A model generated the notes under the pieces. The model was not told the DNA's origin, ran no database searches, and was given only the letters and a program-made list of their open reading frames with translations. The translations under genes were made by a program, and so were the position numbers. A stretch of DNA of 64,000 nucleotides from Mycoplasma miroungigenitalium (GTDB lineage: Bacteria; Bacillota_I; Bacilli_A; Mycoplasmatales; Metamycoplasmataceae): assembly GCF_013008635.1 (NCBI RefSeq), contig NZ_CP053096.1:186001-250000 (forward strand), given 5' to 3'. Shown piece by piece: positions 59,106 to 64,000 of the stretch (the stretch's first letter is position 1; every line of letters begins with the position of its first letter).

Positions 59106-59143
59106 AATATTAAAAGCAGCCGAATTTGGCTGCTTTTAATATT
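59106..59143. terminator. Bidirectional terminator between eno and lspA
   Basis: A 16-bp stem AATATTAAAAGCAGCC (59106-59121) with 59128-59143, A/T flanks on both sides. The lspA stop codon (59142-59144) overlaps its right end. Confidence 0.85.
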
Positions 59144-59859
59144 ATTTTTCGTTTAAATCGTCAGTATCAGAATTTTTATTATCTTGATCTGCATCAGCTG
59201 TTAATGAAGCATTATTTTTTTCTTTTTCTTCGCTTACGTATTCTGCAATTAAAGATACTACAAAATAAATCAATAAACCTATGCAACCACCAACTAAAAC
59301 AACATCAGCAAAGTTAAATGTTCCAATTTCTTTTCCTTGTCACTTTTCTAAAAAGGTACAGAAGAAAATATCTTTAACATGGCCAGCCCACATGAAGCGA
59401 TCTAACATATTTCCAATTGAACCTGCACACAATAAAGCCATCATTACCACAATAGTCTTTGATTCTGTAAAAAACGGCACAGTTAATAAAGCTAAAAACA
59501 TGATAATACTCAATATTTGAATAATTATAATTGTTGCCTTATTTTCTCACGGAAGCACCGTGACTCCATAGTGTTCAACGGATCTTACTCCAATTATTGC
59601 GCCTTCATAAATTACTGTTTTATCGCCTTTATAGTTAGCGAAATCAGCCCATTTAAACAGTGCGCCTTTGGTTATTTGGTCAATAGCTAATAAAATAATA
59701 AAAAGTATTGTGAATATTAAATAGTTAATTAATATTTGTTTTTTATGATTCACCCATTTATCTTTTAAATAATTTTTAAATTCTGTGAATTTTGATTTAA
59801 AATTTTGTCTTCTTTCGTCTCAAGTGGGTTTTGGTTTATAGTCATTGCCATTGAATTCT

Positions 59860-59867
<8 letters not shown>
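59142..59867 (-). CDS. lspA: Lipoprotein signal peptidase (signal peptidase II)
   Basis: A 241-residue protein with four membrane helices and the two catalytic Asp motifs, GSIGNMLDRF and FNFADVVLVGG. It cleaves prolipoproteins before the lipidated Cys; the lipoproteins at 196-1782, 47103-48428 and 62654-63847 are its expected substrates. It is longer than the usual 160 residues: a polar N-terminal extension (about 50 residues) and an acidic Asn/Asp-rich C-tail (about 35). It overlaps the ileS stop by 8 bp, as in many bacteria. Confidence 0.95.
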
Positions 59868-62538
<2,671 letters not shown>

Positions 62539-62617
62539 GGTGCTCCTTATTTCGTATATATAATTAATATAATTTTATATTAAGTTTTAATATTATATAG
62601 AACATTCGCTTCAATAT

Positions 62618-62648
62618 CAAAAAAAGTGAGAAATGCTCACTCTTTTTT
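62618..62648 (-). terminator. Terminator of the nuclease lipoprotein gene
   Basis: GTGAG/CTCAC stem (62626-62630, 62636-62640) extended by A/T pairs; T-tail on the - strand. Confidence 0.75.
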
Positions 62649-62653
62649 GCGGT

Positions 62654-63847
62654 TTATTTAACAGCAATAGCTATTCCTTTGTTGTGAAATTTAGAATCAG
62701 ATTTAAATCATATTAAATCGATAAGCTCAGGGTAATCGCTAAATGGATTGCGTAGTCCATTATAATGTCTGGCTATCACATTATTTCTATCTACATCAAA
62801 TGAATCAACGGCGTCTTGATTAGACCACTTTTTATAAACTTCTAGATACTTTTTAGTTATGTATGGGAAACTATTTTCAAATAAATCATTAGAAATAGAA
62901 TTATTATGTGTAACGACAAAATAGAAATAAGCACGGGCTACATCACCTTTAAATTCATCTATCGGTTCACAAATTCTGTTTGTTTTGTCGACCTTAGTAC
63001 CATTCCGACTGATTCAAGTTGGATTTTTGACGAAATAGTGTGGATAATTTCCTCTATTGCGATTAACAATCTTGTCAGTTGGAAATATAAAATGAGCATC
63101 GTTTCTTGTTGGTTCAACCTTGCCAAACCAAGACTGAGGCACAATGTGTTCTCTGTTGTATTTTCAACCTTCTTCAATTTCCTCTTTTCATTTTTCATTT
63201 GATTTTGAAGGACTTTTCTCACTGTTACCGTCGGCATCTTTTCCTTCGTGAAACTCGTAAGTGAAGTAATAAGGGTCTTTACCTTTAGGATTTTCTGAAT
63301 AAATATCTAAAATGGTATTATCTTTTTCGTAGTATTTGTCTAAAAAAGCGTCTTTGTAAACGTTGTATAGGTAGGCGTACGTCTTAATACCTCTTATTTT
63401 GGATTGTTGCAACTTAAATAACTCATCAAAAAGTTCTTTACCGTTTAGGCCTTCTAATGAACTATAATAAGAATCTTTTTTATAAACTAGTCTTGTTTTT
63501 TTATCAACAGCAACAGCATCTGCTTTAATTTTGTATTCGAAAGTCTGTGGTTCTTGGTCTGAACCGGTTTTACGTAGTGAGTAAATTACGCTTCCGTTTG
63601 GTTTAACCTCAATATAAGAAATCTCATAACCTAATGGTAAATTTTCAACATTTAATTTAGAAATGACATTTTCAGTATCAGTTGATTTAAAATCTATTAA
63701 TTCTGTCGGCTCTATGACTAACCTAGAGGCAATCTTTTCAAGATATGAATTATTAGTATTTTTATTATCACATTTAGCAGCGCAAAAAATGCTTGAAGAA
63801 GCTAAAAGCGAAATAGCTAAAACATTTAGTTTAAAAACTTTATTCAT
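62654..63847 (-). CDS. Surface lipoprotein nuclease, endonuclease I (beta-beta-alpha-Me) family
   Basis: A 397-residue lipoprotein. The signal peptide ends in CAAKC (Cys26), the AAKC lipobox typical of some mycoplasmas. A variable N-terminal domain (about 30-215) is followed by the nuclease: NREHIVPQSWF (about 231-241; His234 the general base), DAHFIFPTD, NRNRGNYPH with the metal-binding Asn, then EFKGDVARAYFYF. This is the EndA/NucM pattern. Such surface nucleases digest host nucleic acid for nucleotide uptake and can break neutrophil nets. It starts 1 bp after the upstream gene and has no Shine-Dalgarno, so it is translationally coupled. Confidence 0.85.
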
Positions 63848-63848
63848 A

Positions 63849-64000
63849 TTAATTTAAAACTATTTCAAATACTTGTTGAGGGTTTGAGTTATCTGAACGC
63901 AATTTAAATTTGATAACAATATTGCCATCAGAATTTTTTTCTAAATAAGGAGCTTTTCGGTTACCGTCAGCTTTAACATGAGGAATTACCTCATTTTTAT
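63849..64000 (-). CDS. C-terminal end of an upstream protein, partial
   Basis: The frame is open from the window edge and stops with TAA at 63849-63851, giving about 50 residues (contains EKNSDGNIVIKFKLRSDN, ending VFEIVLN). The beta-strand-rich, polar character suggests an extracellular domain. It is one base from the nuclease lipoprotein start, so the two form an operon. No family is recognised. Confidence 0.6.
   Translation of the reverse strand, partial: KNEVIPHVKADGNRKAPYLEKNSDGNIVIKFKLRSDNSNPQQVFEIVLN

Overview
This window is a stretch of a mollicute chromosome, most likely a Mycoplasma/Mycoplasmopsis of the bovis-hominis-synoviae type. Base composition is very AT-rich. Nearly every long gene contains in-frame TGA codons at positions where its family has tryptophan, so UGA must be read as Trp (code 4). 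Surface lipoproteins end their signal peptides in SSC, ASC or AAKC, and genes are packed with 1-40 bp gaps or overlaps. No tRNA, rRNA or CRISPR was found. Every gene here is given as the full UGA=Trp reading frame, so several are much longer than standard-code ORFs would suggest.

Layout. 1-3.7 kb: end of dnaK, a surface lipoprotein with the motif set of GT80 sialyltransferases, and a membrane GT2 glycosyltransferase. 3.7-10 kb: a + strand operon rarA-pheS-ung-pheT-glyA. 10.1-12.8 kb: a - strand nucleoside catabolism operon, deoD-pdp-deoC, whose missing step (deoB) lies at 24.8-26 kb. 13-15.2 kb: HAD phosphatase and obg. 15.2-15.9 kb: decayed non-coding DNA with possible gene remnants. 15.9-21.9 kb: hisS followed by a 1563-residue DUF4011-helicase-Vsr-like nuclease-DUF3320 protein, an architecture linked to phage defence. 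22-28.8 kb: amino-acid permease, msrAB, deoB, two tandem DHH phosphoesterases, recO. 28.9-35.5 kb: yloU-like, fakA, plsX, rnc, smc. 35.6-42.3 kb: yitT-like, dprA, rpmA, rplU, a small double-glycine-leader peptide, mscL, grpE, hrcA (with CIRCE), rpmE, rpsD. 42.4-46.8 kb: a phosphohexomutase-like protein without catalytic motifs, and gyrA. 47-50.9 kb: a TPP riboswitch followed by the p37-p29-p69 thiamine-type ABC transporter. 51-64 kb: gltX, metK with a structured leader, rpmF, an EzrA-like protein, thiI, eno, lspA, ileS, and a lipoprotein nuclease.

How it fits together. This is the economy of a parasite. It has salvage of nucleosides to glyceraldehyde-3-phosphate and acetaldehyde (deoD, pdp, deoB, deoC), scavenging of nucleic acid by a surface nuclease, import of amino acids and thiamine compounds, fatty-acid activation (fakA, plsX), and lipoprotein maturation (lspA). 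Regulation is visible at RNA level (TPP element, metK leader, ribosomal-protein leaders) and through HrcA/CIRCE. Several genes have a -10 box only 6-8 bp before the start codon and no Shine-Dalgarno, so they are probably read from leaderless mRNAs.

Most promising items: the GT80-like lipoprotein, the helicase-nuclease, the double-glycine peptide, the TPP and metK leaders, and the catalytically dead phosphohexomutase paralogue.
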